A DNA stretch of 64,000 nucleotides from Fontibacillus puldeungensis (GCF_042678945.1 NZ_JBHTLM010000022.1:10538-74537); one strand, 5' to 3'; counted from the stretch's first letter, positions 28,953-38,380 are shown. Numbers and translations: made by a program. Notes: generated from the sequence alone by a model not told the origin.

Positions 28953-31271
28953 ATGTTTAGAAAGCACCGACTCTTTCAAAATATGACTTTTCAGACAAGA
29001 ATGTTGACAGCCACCTTGTTTTTAAGTCTATTTCCCGCCCCGCTGCTGGGAATCGTATCCTCCTATTTACTAATCGTTAGTGTGCAAGCTGAAGTGGATA
29101 AGAACCACCAGATGATTCTCAAGCAGATCGAATATCAGCTGAATGCTTTTTTGTCTGAGCTAAAAGTCTCCTCGCTACAAATATCTGAAGATTTGATTGT
29201 GCGTGAATCTTTTATAAAAGGGATTTCTCGCGAACAATTTCAAACGACGATGAGTATGATCGATACGGTTAAAAAGTATCGAAGCGTGGCCCGAATTCCC
29301 TTTAGCGTCACGCTTCTCTATCCACAGCACAACCAGGTGTACTCCACGCTTAACGGACCATCATCGCTGAGGACTCTCTATTACCCATCAATTGTTAAGG
29401 CAGTTAGTCCCCAATATACTGGGATAACTGTCATCACACCCAACATGTATCCCAACCAGAAAAATCTGCTTATCATTAAGCCTGTTTCTGTAGAAAACCC
29501 CATTGACGGAATAGTCGTGTTACAAGTGGATATTACAAAATTTTATGAATACCTTAATCAGGTTGACATCGGTTCAACGGGAGTGTTCGTAATAGACGGT
29601 CAAGGGCGAATCGTACTCAGTCCGCATTCGGAAGACATTGGTACAAGGATTTCGAGCACTTCCGTCTTATACCCGTATTGGAGTAATCTCGACGCCATAT
29701 CCGGTTCATCGCATTTGGATAACGAGGATTACAGTGTGACTACCTTCAAGTCGGTTACTAACTCATGGACTTATCTGGCGGTGACACCGAGCAAGGAGTT
29801 GAAATTGAAGGCAGAGCAAATAAAGCGATGGACCTGGTCGATTGTAGCTGCAGTCGTCTTTTTATGGGGCGGTGTAGTCTATATCAGCTACCGAAAAATG
29901 TACTCCCCGATACGGCGCATATCTTTGAAGCTTCCTGTGCCTCCTGACAAGGGAGCGGACAGTATTACGGCGATCGATTCCTTTATGAGTGCCATGTCTG
30001 AAACGAACGAACGGCTGACCAGCAGGCTGTTTGAACAACAGCCTCTAGTGCAGAACAGTGTGATCCTCCAGTTGCTTAATGGAAATCTCACTGAGTCGGA
30101 ACTTCTGGAACGGATGAGGCAGGTGGATCTAACAATCCATGGGAAGTGGTATTATATCGGTATCGTCGAGGTCGATGCGCTGCATGAGTTTATGCAGATG
30201 TATTGGCATGAGGATCGTACATCCATGATGATTGAGCTTTCAACGATAATTTGGAAGGTATGCAGCGAAAGCTATACATGCTTGACCGTGAACCCCCAAC
30301 CTGGCCAGATTGTATTTTTAGCATTATCGAGTAGAGCTGATGTGGACAGTAACGAACAAATCAGAAAACTTGGTGCGGAAATTCGTGAGAAAACGCGTGA
30401 TCAGTTCAAGTTCACCGCTACGGTAGCTATTGCTTCGGCTGTTTGCGGTCTGCAAGAGATTCCCCATAGCTATCAAAAGGCTCAGAATTTGATGAACTAC
30501 CGATATTTGCTCGGCTCAGATGTGACCATAACCTGCGATGATGTGGAGCAATCTGAAAAGATACAGCCTGAAGACCGAATCACGGCAAAATGGTACAAAC
30601 GCATTTTGAGCAGTGTTTCGGAGGGAGACATCACTTTGGCTGAAAATCAATTTAAAGAGATGTTGGAAACGCTCCCCAAACATCTTCCGGATTTTCGAAT
30701 GATTCAAGGCATGCTGACCTATTTTCTCGAAGAAGTGGATCAGTTGATGGTGGAAGTGCAGGGCCATACCTTGCAGGAATTGATCGGATTTAATCCATAT
30801 ACAGAACTGTATGAACAGAATACACTCTGCCTTGCACAGGGGTGGTTCAACAATACCTTTTTCCCTGCAGTGAAACAACATCTGGATAGTCTGTCGAAGG
30901 ATAAAGGTCATCAAATCGCTGAGGCAACCATGAAATATATCCATGAGCATTTTGATCAGGATTTTTCACTGCAACAAATAGCGGGGGAGCTCGGTGTTTC
31001 CTCTTCGCAACTCAGCCGTTTCTTCAAACAGACGATGAATGTGAACTTCGTCGATTATGTTCTTTACTACCGCATTTCCAAAGCAAAGGAGTGGCTAGTG
31101 TACTCAGATATGTCGATCAAAGAAATTGCAGACAGGCTGAGGTATACCACGACCCAAAATTTCACCCGTGTATTCAAACAGATCACAGGGGTGCCTCCGG
31201 GCAAATATAGGAGCGACTTCCGGCTGGACGCACGAAGGGCTGGAGGCAGGGAGAATGAGGCTGCGCGTTGA
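28953..31271 (+). CDS. Membrane-anchored AraC-family transcriptional regulator
   Basis: 772 residues. Two membrane segments (about 17-42 and 293-313) enclose a 250-residue outside domain of the double-Cache kind (it includes VVLQVDITKFYEYL and TGVFVIDGQGRIVLSP), followed by a cytoplasmic part and a C-terminal AraC/XylS double helix-turn-helix (about 657-755; FSLQQIAGELGVSSSQLSRF, then SIKEIADRLRYTTTQNFTRV). This is the YesS/YtdP type of one-component regulator, which normally controls the adjacent sugar transporter. ATG 28953 is preferred (GGGGG 7 bp upstream) over ATG 28947 and GTG 28935. No histidine kinase or receiver domain is present. Confidence 0.9.
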   Translation: MFRKHRLFQNMTFQTRMLTATLFLSLFPAPLLGIVSSYLLIVSVQAEVDKNHQMILKQIEYQLNAFLSELKVSSLQISEDLIVRESFIKGISREQFQTTMSMIDTVKKYRSVARIPFSVTLLYPQHNQVYSTLNGPSSLRTLYYPSIVKAVSPQYTGITVITPNMYPNQKNLLIIKPVSVENPIDGIVVLQVDITKFYEYLNQVDIGSTGVFVIDGQGRIVLSPHSEDIGTRISSTSVLYPYWSNLDAISGSSHLDNEDYSVTTFKSVTNSWTYLAVTPSKELKLKAEQIKRWTWSIVAAVVFLWGGVVYISYRKMYSPIRRISLKLPVPPDKGADSITAIDSFMSAMSETNERLTSRLFEQQPLVQNSVILQLLNGNLTESELLERMRQVDLTIHGKWYYIGIVEVDALHEFMQMYWHEDRTSMMIELSTIIWKVCSESYTCLTVNPQPGQIVFLALSSRADVDSNEQIRKLGAEIREKTRDQFKFTATVAIASAVCGLQEIPHSYQKAQNLMNYRYLLGSDVTITCDDVEQSEKIQPEDRITAKWYKRILSSVSEGDITLAENQFKEMLETLPKHLPDFRMIQGMLTYFLEEVDQLMVEVQGHTLQELIGFNPYTELYEQNTLCLAQGWFNNTFFPAVKQHLDSLSKDKGHQIAEATMKYIHEHFDQDFSLQQIAGELGVSSSQLSRFFKQTMNVNFVDYVLYYRISKAKEWLVYSDMSIKEIADRLRYTTTQNFTRVFKQITGVPPGKYRSDFRLDARRAGGRENEAAR

Positions 31272-31340
31272 ACTGCGTGGCCTTATCTTTTTTTGCAAAG
31301 GTGTTTCTTCATATGCAACCAGACCGAGTCAAAAATAGAA

Positions 31341-31372
31341 ACTATACCTTAAAAAGCCCATGACGGTATAGT
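31341..31372. promoter_or_regulatory. Inverted repeat upstream of the transporter operon
   Basis: ACTATACC and GGTATAGT are perfect inverted copies 16 bp apart, 35 bp before the first permease gene and in the only non-coding gap between regulator and operon. It may be an operator or an RNA stem; I cannot tell which. It overlaps no clear promoter. Confidence 0.5.
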
Positions 31373-31406
31373 CGACTTAAACCAAGGTGAGGGGAGGGTC
31401 AAAAAG

Positions 31407-32351
31407 TTGGCAAAGTCGGGGAAAACGGCTGTCTACCCTGTCTCGATCAGGACACTCGGCAGAGATATTTTAAGAAACAGATACATCTATTTGATTTTAT
31501 TGCCCGGCTTACTTTATTACGGTTTGTTTTGTTATGCCCCTATGTACGGCATTCAACTGGCATTCAAAGACTTCAGGGCGAGCGAGGGGATCTGGGGCAG
31601 CCCTTTCGTCGGACTTCAGCATTATGAGTACATTTTTAAGGACCAGGAATTTTGGAGGGCGTTCAAAAATACGATCGTCATTAGCTTCAGCCGCTTGTTG
31701 TTCCAGTTCCCGGTGCCGATCGTGCTGGCACTGCTGCTCAACGAACTGAGAGAGGGAAGATATAAGAAAACACTGCAGACGATTTTTACCTTCCCTAATT
31801 TTTTGTCATGGGTCATCGTTTCCGGAATGATCGTGAGCATTTTTGGTACGGACGGAGCAGTCAATCATATCCTTGGCTTGTTCGGCATCGAAGAGCAGAT
31901 GTTTTTGGCCAATCAGGATATGTTCCGACCGCTGCTATACATTTCGGATATTTGGAAAAGCTCAGGCTGGACGGCCATCATCTACCTCGCTTCGATTGCC
32001 TCGATCAGTCCCGATCTGTACGAAGCTGCATATATGGACGGGGCGAATCGGTTTCAGAGGATGATCTATATCACGTGGCCGGGTATTCGATCCGCTGTAG
32101 TGTTGATGTTGCTTCTGTCGGTGGGGAATACGATGAATGCCGGTTTCGATCAGATCTTTAATATGTACAATCCGGCCGTTTTGCCTGTCAGCGACATTCT
32201 TGATACTTATATATACCGTATTACTTTCCAGACTTCCGGGGACTTCGGTTTTAGTACTGCTGTTGGTTTGTTTAAGGCACTCATTAACTTTGCGCTATTG
32301 ATGATGTTCGATCGGCTGGCCAAAGCGATCGGCGAGCGTGGGATTTTCTAA
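31407..32351 (+). CDS. Sugar ABC transporter permease, LplB type
   Basis: 314 residues with about six membrane segments and the MetI-like cytoplasmic EAA loop (YEAAYMDGANRFQRMIYITW, about 204-223) that docks to the ATPase. The N-terminal part ILLPGLLYYGLFCYAPMYGI is typical of the LplB/YtcP carbohydrate group. TTG start, 9 bp after GGGGAGGG. Pairs with the next gene as a heterodimer. Specificity for oligosaccharide is a family inference. Confidence 0.92.
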   Translation: MAKSGKTAVYPVSIRTLGRDILRNRYIYLILLPGLLYYGLFCYAPMYGIQLAFKDFRASEGIWGSPFVGLQHYEYIFKDQEFWRAFKNTIVISFSRLLFQFPVPIVLALLLNELREGRYKKTLQTIFTFPNFLSWVIVSGMIVSIFGTDGAVNHILGLFGIEEQMFLANQDMFRPLLYISDIWKSSGWTAIIYLASIASISPDLYEAAYMDGANRFQRMIYITWPGIRSAVVLMLLLSVGNTMNAGFDQIFNMYNPAVLPVSDILDTYIYRITFQTSGDFGFSTAVGLFKALINFALLMMFDRLAKAIGERGIF

Positions 32352-32370
32352 TGAAAGGAGCGCTAGAACT

Positions 32371-33261
32371 ATGGCGAAGGTACAAAGGCCGGACGGGCAA
32401 ACGAGAAAACTGAACTGGTTCTACCTCGTAAATGCAGCGGTACTTGGCCTCGCTGCCGTTACGATTCTCTATCCCTTCTACAACGCGGTATTGATCTCGC
32501 TTGTGTCGCAAAAGGAGTATATGACTACACCGTTTATGCTGTTTCCGAAAAATATAACATTCGACGCTTACACCTATATCTTCAGCAGTTCTCGAATAGG
32601 TCATGGCTATATGAATACGCTGCTCATTCTACTGATCGGTGTTCCATACAATATGCTGACGACTGCATTAACCGCTTACGCGTTGTCACGCGAACGATTT
32701 CCGGGTAAGCGAATCATCACTGCATTGGTAGTATTTACTATGTATTTCAGCGGGGGATTGATTCCGTTTTATTTGCTGGTGAGGGATCTCGGAATGATGA
32801 ATCATCTGGTCTCCGTTATTCTCGTTTACGGAGCCAACACTTTCTATCTTCTGCTGATGCGGACCTATTTTGCGGAAATTCCTGCTGCGCTGGAGGAATC
32901 TGCGAAGATCGATGGCGCGAACGATCTCGTTATTTTGGTGCGGATTATGCTTCCCCTAGCACTACCGATCGTGGCGACCGTCACGCTGTTCTTTTCAGTC
33001 GATCGCTGGAACGAATGGTTCAACGCAATGCTGTTTCTCCGCGAAGGACAGAAATGGCCACTGCAGTTGGTGCTCCGAAGCATCGTCATGTCCACGATCG
33101 ATGATATTGGCAGTCGTAACGTATCGATTCGAAAGACGGTATTCGAAGACGGTGTGAAGATGGCAGCTGTGTTCATCACAATGGCTCCGATCATGTTCAC
33201 TTACCCGTTCCTGCAAAAATATTTCATGAAAGGGATTTTGGTCGGATCTGTAAAATCATGA
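32371..33261 (+). CDS. Sugar ABC transporter permease, LplC type
   Basis: 296 residues, six membrane segments, EAA loop LEESAKIDGANDLVILVRIM (about 173-192) and the C-terminal KYFMKGILVGSVKS ending that is characteristic of LplC/YtcP permeases. ATG 32371 follows AAAGGAG and starts 20 bp after the partner permease. Codon use is less biased than in the flanking ribosomal genes, as expected for an accessory operon. Confidence 0.92.
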   Translation: MAKVQRPDGQTRKLNWFYLVNAAVLGLAAVTILYPFYNAVLISLVSQKEYMTTPFMLFPKNITFDAYTYIFSSSRIGHGYMNTLLILLIGVPYNMLTTALTAYALSRERFPGKRIITALVVFTMYFSGGLIPFYLLVRDLGMMNHLVSVILVYGANTFYLLLMRTYFAEIPAALEESAKIDGANDLVILVRIMLPLALPIVATVTLFFSVDRWNEWFNAMLFLREGQKWPLQLVLRSIVMSTIDDIGSRNVSIRKTVFEDGVKMAAVFITMAPIMFTYPFLQKYFMKGILVGSVKS

Positions 33262-33283
33262 ACGAAAAAGGAGGAAAACAAAC

Positions 33284-34933
33284 GTGAAATTTTCGGAAAA
33301 ATGGGTCATTCGCTTCAGCATCATCGTTGTGCTCTTTTCTGGACTAGCCGGATGCTCATCCGGCAATTCAAAGGATGCTTCATCCGCTCCACCGAATGAA
33401 GCAACGAATGGTCCCGCGTCCACCGATACGGCCGAAAGCAAGCGCTTTGAAAACAGAGTTACGTTTTCCGCCACATCCTTGGACCTTAGTGACGACGGTA
33501 ATTACATGGACGATGCCATCTATAAAGGTTTCGACGAGAAATTTAATTTCGAATACAAGCTGATTCCGCTGAGTTGGGATAACTGGGTGGAGCGGGATCG
33601 TATCTGGATCAATTCCGGAGATATGCCGGACATGATGTTCTGGAATTTCGATTTTAAGGACTATATGAATTATTCGAAACAGGGGTTAATAAAGCCGTTA
33701 CCGAAAGACTATGAACAAAAATATCCGAATCTGGCAAAAGCTTTATCAAAAACGGGGCTTGCCGATTACCTGAAGTCGCTTGATCCCGATGGTCGGCTCT
33801 ATATGGTTCCTAACGTGATCTACTACACGCCGGTAACGGAGACGACCGACCTCGTTCTGGACGCTAAAGTTTTATACTATCGAAAAGATTGGGCTACCAA
33901 ATTGGGTATCCAAATCGGTGACACTATTACTGCCGAGCAGTTGGCCGAGTTAGGGAAAGCATTCGTCGCTCAGGATCCGGGCGGAAACGGCGCAGGGCGG
34001 ACCATCGGCATTTCCTCCCAGCCATATCAGTTGTACAGTGCCTTCATTCAAACACACAATTCGTTTTACAACCAGTTCTATAAAGCAGCTGACGGCAAAT
34101 ATATTTGGGGAGGGATGGAAGATTCTACGCTGGATGGGATCAAGAGCTTTTCCAACTACTTCAAGCAAGGCTTTATCGATAAAGATTATTACACATTCAA
34201 AGGCAAAGAGCATTACGACAAATTCGATACCGGGATCAGCGGTATGTTCATTGACGGGGCTTCGGCCGCAAACGTCAATGAAAGATATCAGGCGTTTGCC
34301 AAAGCCAATCCCGGGATTAACCCGGAAGAAGCAATCGGTCTAGCTACGGTTGTTGGCCCTGATGGTAAATTCCATGGTCAACAAAATATTCTGAACTATT
34401 GGGCCGGTGAGGTGTTTAGTCCCAAGCTGGATGACGAAACGTTCGACCGGATTCTATCCATTTTAGACTATATCGCCACACCGGAAGGACAGCGGCTTAT
34501 TTTCGCGGGAGTGGAGGGAAAGGATTACAAGATGGAAGGAGACAAACTGGTGATTACCCGGGAAAAAGACGAACAGGGCAACTTCAAATATATGGGTGAC
34601 ATGTATCCTTCCTATTACTTCTTCTATACAAAGGTCGTCTTGCCGGATGATTGGTCGGCTCAAGATCCTTCCTTACCCGAGAGCATACGGAATACCGCTG
34701 TCAACATGTTTCGGGTTAAGGAGAAAATCACGAATCTGGTTCCACCGGATTATGATGTCATGTTCCTGTCCGCACCGAATAAAGAGCGATTTAACGTTGT
34801 AATCGACGATTCTATTACCCAGATAATTCTTGAGAACAAAGATATCGAGACAGCCTGGAGCGATTGGAAGAAGTCGGTCGAACCAAAGGTGAAAGTCGTA
34901 CTAGGTGAAATTAATGGTGCACTTTCCAAATAA
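33284..34933 (+). CDS. Extracellular solute-binding lipoprotein (LipO/LplA type)
   Basis: 549 residues. Positive N-terminus, hydrophobic segment and lipobox LAGC with the lipidated Cys at 24, then an acidic Ser/Pro/Asn linker and a large type 1 binding domain. It would capture the sugar outside the membrane for the two permeases. GTG start with AAAGGAGGA. Length fits the 500-560 residue LplA/LipO group. The ligand is unknown. Confidence 0.9.
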   Translation: MKFSEKWVIRFSIIVVLFSGLAGCSSGNSKDASSAPPNEATNGPASTDTAESKRFENRVTFSATSLDLSDDGNYMDDAIYKGFDEKFNFEYKLIPLSWDNWVERDRIWINSGDMPDMMFWNFDFKDYMNYSKQGLIKPLPKDYEQKYPNLAKALSKTGLADYLKSLDPDGRLYMVPNVIYYTPVTETTDLVLDAKVLYYRKDWATKLGIQIGDTITAEQLAELGKAFVAQDPGGNGAGRTIGISSQPYQLYSAFIQTHNSFYNQFYKAADGKYIWGGMEDSTLDGIKSFSNYFKQGFIDKDYYTFKGKEHYDKFDTGISGMFIDGASAANVNERYQAFAKANPGINPEEAIGLATVVGPDGKFHGQQNILNYWAGEVFSPKLDDETFDRILSILDYIATPEGQRLIFAGVEGKDYKMEGDKLVITREKDEQGNFKYMGDMYPSYYFFYTKVVLPDDWSAQDPSLPESIRNTAVNMFRVKEKITNLVPPDYDVMFLSAPNKERFNVVIDDSITQIILENKDIETAWSDWKKSVEPKVKVVLGEINGALSK

Positions 34934-34954
34934 CCGGAGAGGTTGTGAATAATC

Positions 34955-36313
34955 ATGTTGCCATCCTATGGAGTATTGCGTGGCCTGCTGCAAAGCGTCA
35001 TCAGAACGAAGGAACAGCAGGGCCATGATGTAATGGGGTTACAGGAAAAACTTACTCAGCTTCCTGACAGCTATGATGCGATGAATGGGTTTGCGCTACA
35101 GCTTTCAGGGCTTCCCTTTCGTGAGGATTGGCCCTACGTTGAACCAAGCGGCCTAGACGAGATTCGTACGGAGTCCGATCCTTCAAGACCCCATGAGATT
35201 GGCTCGCTTACAAATGAAGAGAAGGCATCTCGTGCCGAGACCGCCTTCCTGTCCTCCTTGTGCGGCTGTATCCTCGGTAAACCGATCGAAGAATATCCGT
35301 TTGCCTCGCTGGATGATGTGCGCAAGGCACTGGAACAAACGGGGGAATGGCCACTGGACGACTACATTTCCGAAAAAATGCTTGATGTTTACGGCAGGCG
35401 CAATATTTCTTGGACCGAAACCGTTCGTGGTCGAATCTCCTATGTGGCACCGGACGATGACATTACGTATACGATCATGGGCATGCTGCTTCTCGAGAAA
35501 CATGGCATTGCGTTTACCCAGGACGACATTCGTAAGCTGTGGCTTGACTATTTGCCGATTCAACAAACCTGGGGGCCGGAACGGAACATGCTGCTTAAGG
35601 CGGGGCTCGAATCGCTGCTCCCACAGGAGAGTAACGATGTCAGCGCATGGCCAGAGTTCCTGAATCCCGGAGAAGAGCTGTGCGGCGCGCTAATCCGCGC
35701 AGATGCCTACGGCTACGCCTGCCTAGGCAAGCCGGAGCTCGCTGCAGAGCTGGCATGGCGTGATGCGAGCTGGACGCATCGCCGCACGGGCATCTATGGC
35801 ACGATGTTCGTGGCAGCGGCCATCGCCGCTGCACCTGTGACGCAGGATCGTCTCGGTATATTCGAGATCGCGCTTAAGTTTGTACCGCAGCGGAGTCGTT
35901 TTTACAAGATCGTCGCTGATTCGCTAGAGGAGATCAGCAGGGCGGCCGATTGGATCGACGGATACTACCGGATCCATCACAAGTACAAGGAATACGCTGC
36001 CTGTTGCGTGTATCAGGAGGTGGGGACACTGATTAACACGCTCCGATTCGCGGAGAGCATCGGGGACGGCATCTGCAAGCAGGTTAGCCAGGGCAATGAC
36101 ACGGATAGCTTTGGGGCAACCTCCGGTTCCATTTTGGGCGCGTACTTTGGACCGGATTACCTGGAGCCGCGCTGGCTGGAGCCGTTTGGCGACAAGATTA
36201 TTACAAGTATGGGCACCTTTACAGAAGGTTCAATCACAAGGCTGGCCAAGCGCATGGCGGCGTTACCGTCCCTCATTTCAGACAGTGCAAATCCTGTAGA
36301 CGCAAGGTGCTGA
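34955..36313 (+). CDS. ADP-ribosylglycohydrolase-family protein
   Basis: 452 residues, no signal peptide, so cytoplasmic. The metal-binding signatures are visible: PDDDITYTIMGM (about 167-178) and the C-terminal GNDTDSFGATSGSILGAYFG (about 380-399). Known members remove ADP-ribose from proteins such as dinitrogenase reductase, but many occur in sugar operons and probably split N- or O-glycosides. About 75 N-terminal residues precede the usual domain. Starts 22 bp after the lipoprotein; RBS GGAGAGGT. The context favours glycoside metabolism over protein de-ADP-ribosylation. Confidence 0.85.
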   Translation: MLPSYGVLRGLLQSVIRTKEQQGHDVMGLQEKLTQLPDSYDAMNGFALQLSGLPFREDWPYVEPSGLDEIRTESDPSRPHEIGSLTNEEKASRAETAFLSSLCGCILGKPIEEYPFASLDDVRKALEQTGEWPLDDYISEKMLDVYGRRNISWTETVRGRISYVAPDDDITYTIMGMLLLEKHGIAFTQDDIRKLWLDYLPIQQTWGPERNMLLKAGLESLLPQESNDVSAWPEFLNPGEELCGALIRADAYGYACLGKPELAAELAWRDASWTHRRTGIYGTMFVAAAIAAAPVTQDRLGIFEIALKFVPQRSRFYKIVADSLEEISRAADWIDGYYRIHHKYKEYAACCVYQEVGTLINTLRFAESIGDGICKQVSQGNDTDSFGATSGSILGAYFGPDYLEPRWLEPFGDKIITSMGTFTEGSITRLAKRMAALPSLISDSANPVDARC

Positions 36314-36368
36314 GGAAGGCAAATTGACGATGTTACCCTAGTGGGAATGAAAGAGGGAGATGATTTTA

Positions 36369-38132
36369 ATGAAGAGATTAATGAAAAAGTCACTGTTTCT
36401 GTCTATGGCATTAGTTCTTATCTTGCTTAGTTTAGGCAATATTTCATATGCTGAAGATTTTAAAAAGAATGATTGGCCGATTGCGAAAGGCACGTTTATC
36501 CAAAAAGAGCTCGTGAGGACGTGGGATGACGCCAAATGGCAAAGTGAGTTTAGGTATTTGAAGGAAGCGGGAATGCGTTATATTATACTTGCCCCGACGG
36601 CGTATAGTGCAAATGGTGGTCCAACAAGAACGATTTATCCCTCTGATCATTTCACCATGGAAGAGGGTTATCCAGATTTGGTCGATAATATTCTCCGTAA
36701 CGCGCAGCAGGCTGGGTTCAAGGTGTTTCTGGGACTGAATTTCGACGGGGACTGGTGGAGCAAATCTGCTAGAGATCCAAAGTGGCTTAACTCCAAGATG
36801 GAAGAGGGAAATATAATCGCTGATGAGCTGTATAAGAAGTATCACAGCAAGTATAAGAATACATTTTACGGCTGGTATTGGGTCTGGGAAGTCGACAACT
36901 TGAACTTTCAGAAAATAGAAGAACAAAAGACGCTCGCAGAAGCCATCAACATCAATTTGCGGTATGTAAAGCAACTGAATAAAAAAATGCCCTTTATGCT
37001 GTGTCCCTTCATGAATTCCGCTGTCGGTGAACCTGAAGCGTACAAACAGATGTGGATGAACGTATTTAAGACGGCAGACTTCCGTAAAGGCGATATCTTT
37101 GCTCCGCAGGATAGCGTAGGTGCCGGAGGCTTGAACATGGACAATTTCAGAGAATGGTTTCAGGTGCTGCGGGAAGCCGTTGACACGGAGAAAGGTTTAC
37201 AATTCTGGTCCGATGCCGAGACGTTCGATCATAGTGATTGGTCAAGCGCGCCGCTGAACCGGTTTGTGGAACAACTGGAGGGTGTGGAGCCCTACGTCGA
37301 CAATATTATCTCCTTTGCTTACAGTCATTATTACAGCCCAAATGTCGGGAAGAATGTTTACCATCAGACCTATGTGGATTACGTAAAAAACGGCGTATTG
37401 GAAACGGTGCCGCCATCAACGCCTGATGATCTGATGGCCGAATCGGACTATGCGGCAGCAGTACAGCTGCGGTGGGCTCCGTCACTAGATAACATAGGCG
37501 TAATCGGCTATAAAGTGTACCGAAACGATGTTTCGCTCACTTCCAAGCTAATTCAGCCGCAAGCCTACGTGGACAGAACAGCGGAGCCAGAAACGGAATA
37601 CACTTATGAGGTCAGTGCTGTAGATGCAGCCGGTAATGAATCGGAACGGAGTGCTGCCAAAGTGGTAATGACACCGCCGCTACAGGAAAACTTGGCTAAG
37701 GGCAAACCCTATACAGTGAGTGAGCCTGCCCATGACAATTACTCGGATTTGTTAGGTGTGGAACTGACAGACGGAAATCGGGCGATTGCTACTTATGCAG
37801 ATGTAGCCTGGCAAGGCAGAAATTTAAACAAACCTTACTCCATGACTGTGGATCTAGGAAAGAGCGAGAATATCATAGGAGTCAGTGCGGGTTTCCTGCA
37901 GGAGTTACCGGTTGGCATCGTTTTACCGAGAACGGTTGTTTACTATATCTCTGAGGATAACCTGAACTTTCAGAAGATTGGTGTAACAGCAAAACCGGAA
38001 GGTATTACAGAAGATACGCAGACTGTCGAATACAAAACAGCGGGCCTATCGAACATTACAGGACGCTATGTCAAGATTGAGATCGACGCTGCAGGAGCCT
38101 GGAGTTTTATCGATGAATTGGAAGTGAGATGA
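36369..38132 (+). CDS. Secreted DUF4434-type glycosidase with FN3 and discoidin-like domains
   Basis: 587 residues. Signal peptide 1-28 (cleavage after SYA). Residues 29-345 form a TIM-barrel-like DUF4434 domain (WPIAKGTFIQKELVRTW, then FYGWYWVWEVDN and FAPQDSVGAGG, with acidic residues at strand ends). A fibronectin type III domain follows (about 348-435) and then an F5/8 type C carbohydrate-binding domain (about 440-587, ending SFIDELEVR). Probably hydrolyses a polysaccharide outside the cell so that the transporter can import pieces. Catalytic residues not proven. ATG 36369 preferred over 36360, which sits too near AGAGGGAG. Confidence 0.82.
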   Translation: MKRLMKKSLFLSMALVLILLSLGNISYAEDFKKNDWPIAKGTFIQKELVRTWDDAKWQSEFRYLKEAGMRYIILAPTAYSANGGPTRTIYPSDHFTMEEGYPDLVDNILRNAQQAGFKVFLGLNFDGDWWSKSARDPKWLNSKMEEGNIIADELYKKYHSKYKNTFYGWYWVWEVDNLNFQKIEEQKTLAEAININLRYVKQLNKKMPFMLCPFMNSAVGEPEAYKQMWMNVFKTADFRKGDIFAPQDSVGAGGLNMDNFREWFQVLREAVDTEKGLQFWSDAETFDHSDWSSAPLNRFVEQLEGVEPYVDNIISFAYSHYYSPNVGKNVYHQTYVDYVKNGVLETVPPSTPDDLMAESDYAAAVQLRWAPSLDNIGVIGYKVYRNDVSLTSKLIQPQAYVDRTAEPETEYTYEVSAVDAAGNESERSAAKVVMTPPLQENLAKGKPYTVSEPAHDNYSDLLGVELTDGNRAIATYADVAWQGRNLNKPYSMTVDLGKSENIIGVSAGFLQELPVGIVLPRTVVYYISEDNLNFQKIGVTAKPEGITEDTQTVEYKTAGLSNITGRYVKIEIDAAGAWSFIDELEVR

Positions 38133-38161
38133 TCATCCTCTAAGTAGATGTATCCAGTCCG

Positions 38162-38204
38162 AAATCGCCGTATCCGTACAGGATTCGGCGATTTTATTTT
38201 TTTA
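38162..38204 (+). terminator. Terminator after the carbohydrate island
   Basis: AAATCGCCG and CGGCGATTT form a 9-bp stem followed by a T-rich run. It closes the island just before the rpsJ promoter. Confidence 0.88.
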
Positions 38205-38214
38205 AAAGTAGTGC

Positions 38215-38243
38215 TTGCATTACGCCTATCTTTTCTATATAAT
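38215..38243 (+). promoter_or_regulatory. Sigma-A promoter of the S10 operon
   Basis: TTGCAT and TATAAT with a 17-bp spacer, 137 bp before rpsJ. Confidence 0.8.
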
Positions 38244-38380
38244 AGTGAATGTTGTTCTGTGACGTTGCGATGATGTGAGAGGTTACTGACACACCCGGCC
38301 CCTTTGCCATGGGAGAGTGGTCAGAAAATTTTCACGGAGTATGTCCGATACTAAATTGGGCGATAGAAGGAGGGACTAAA
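38244..38380 (+). promoter_or_regulatory. Leader of the S10 operon
   Basis: A 137-nt untranslated stretch containing GTTACTGACACACCCGGCCC and a TTTTCACGGAGTATGTCC block that look conserved rather than random. It may be a ribosomal-protein leader. I cannot assign a ligand. Confidence 0.4.
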
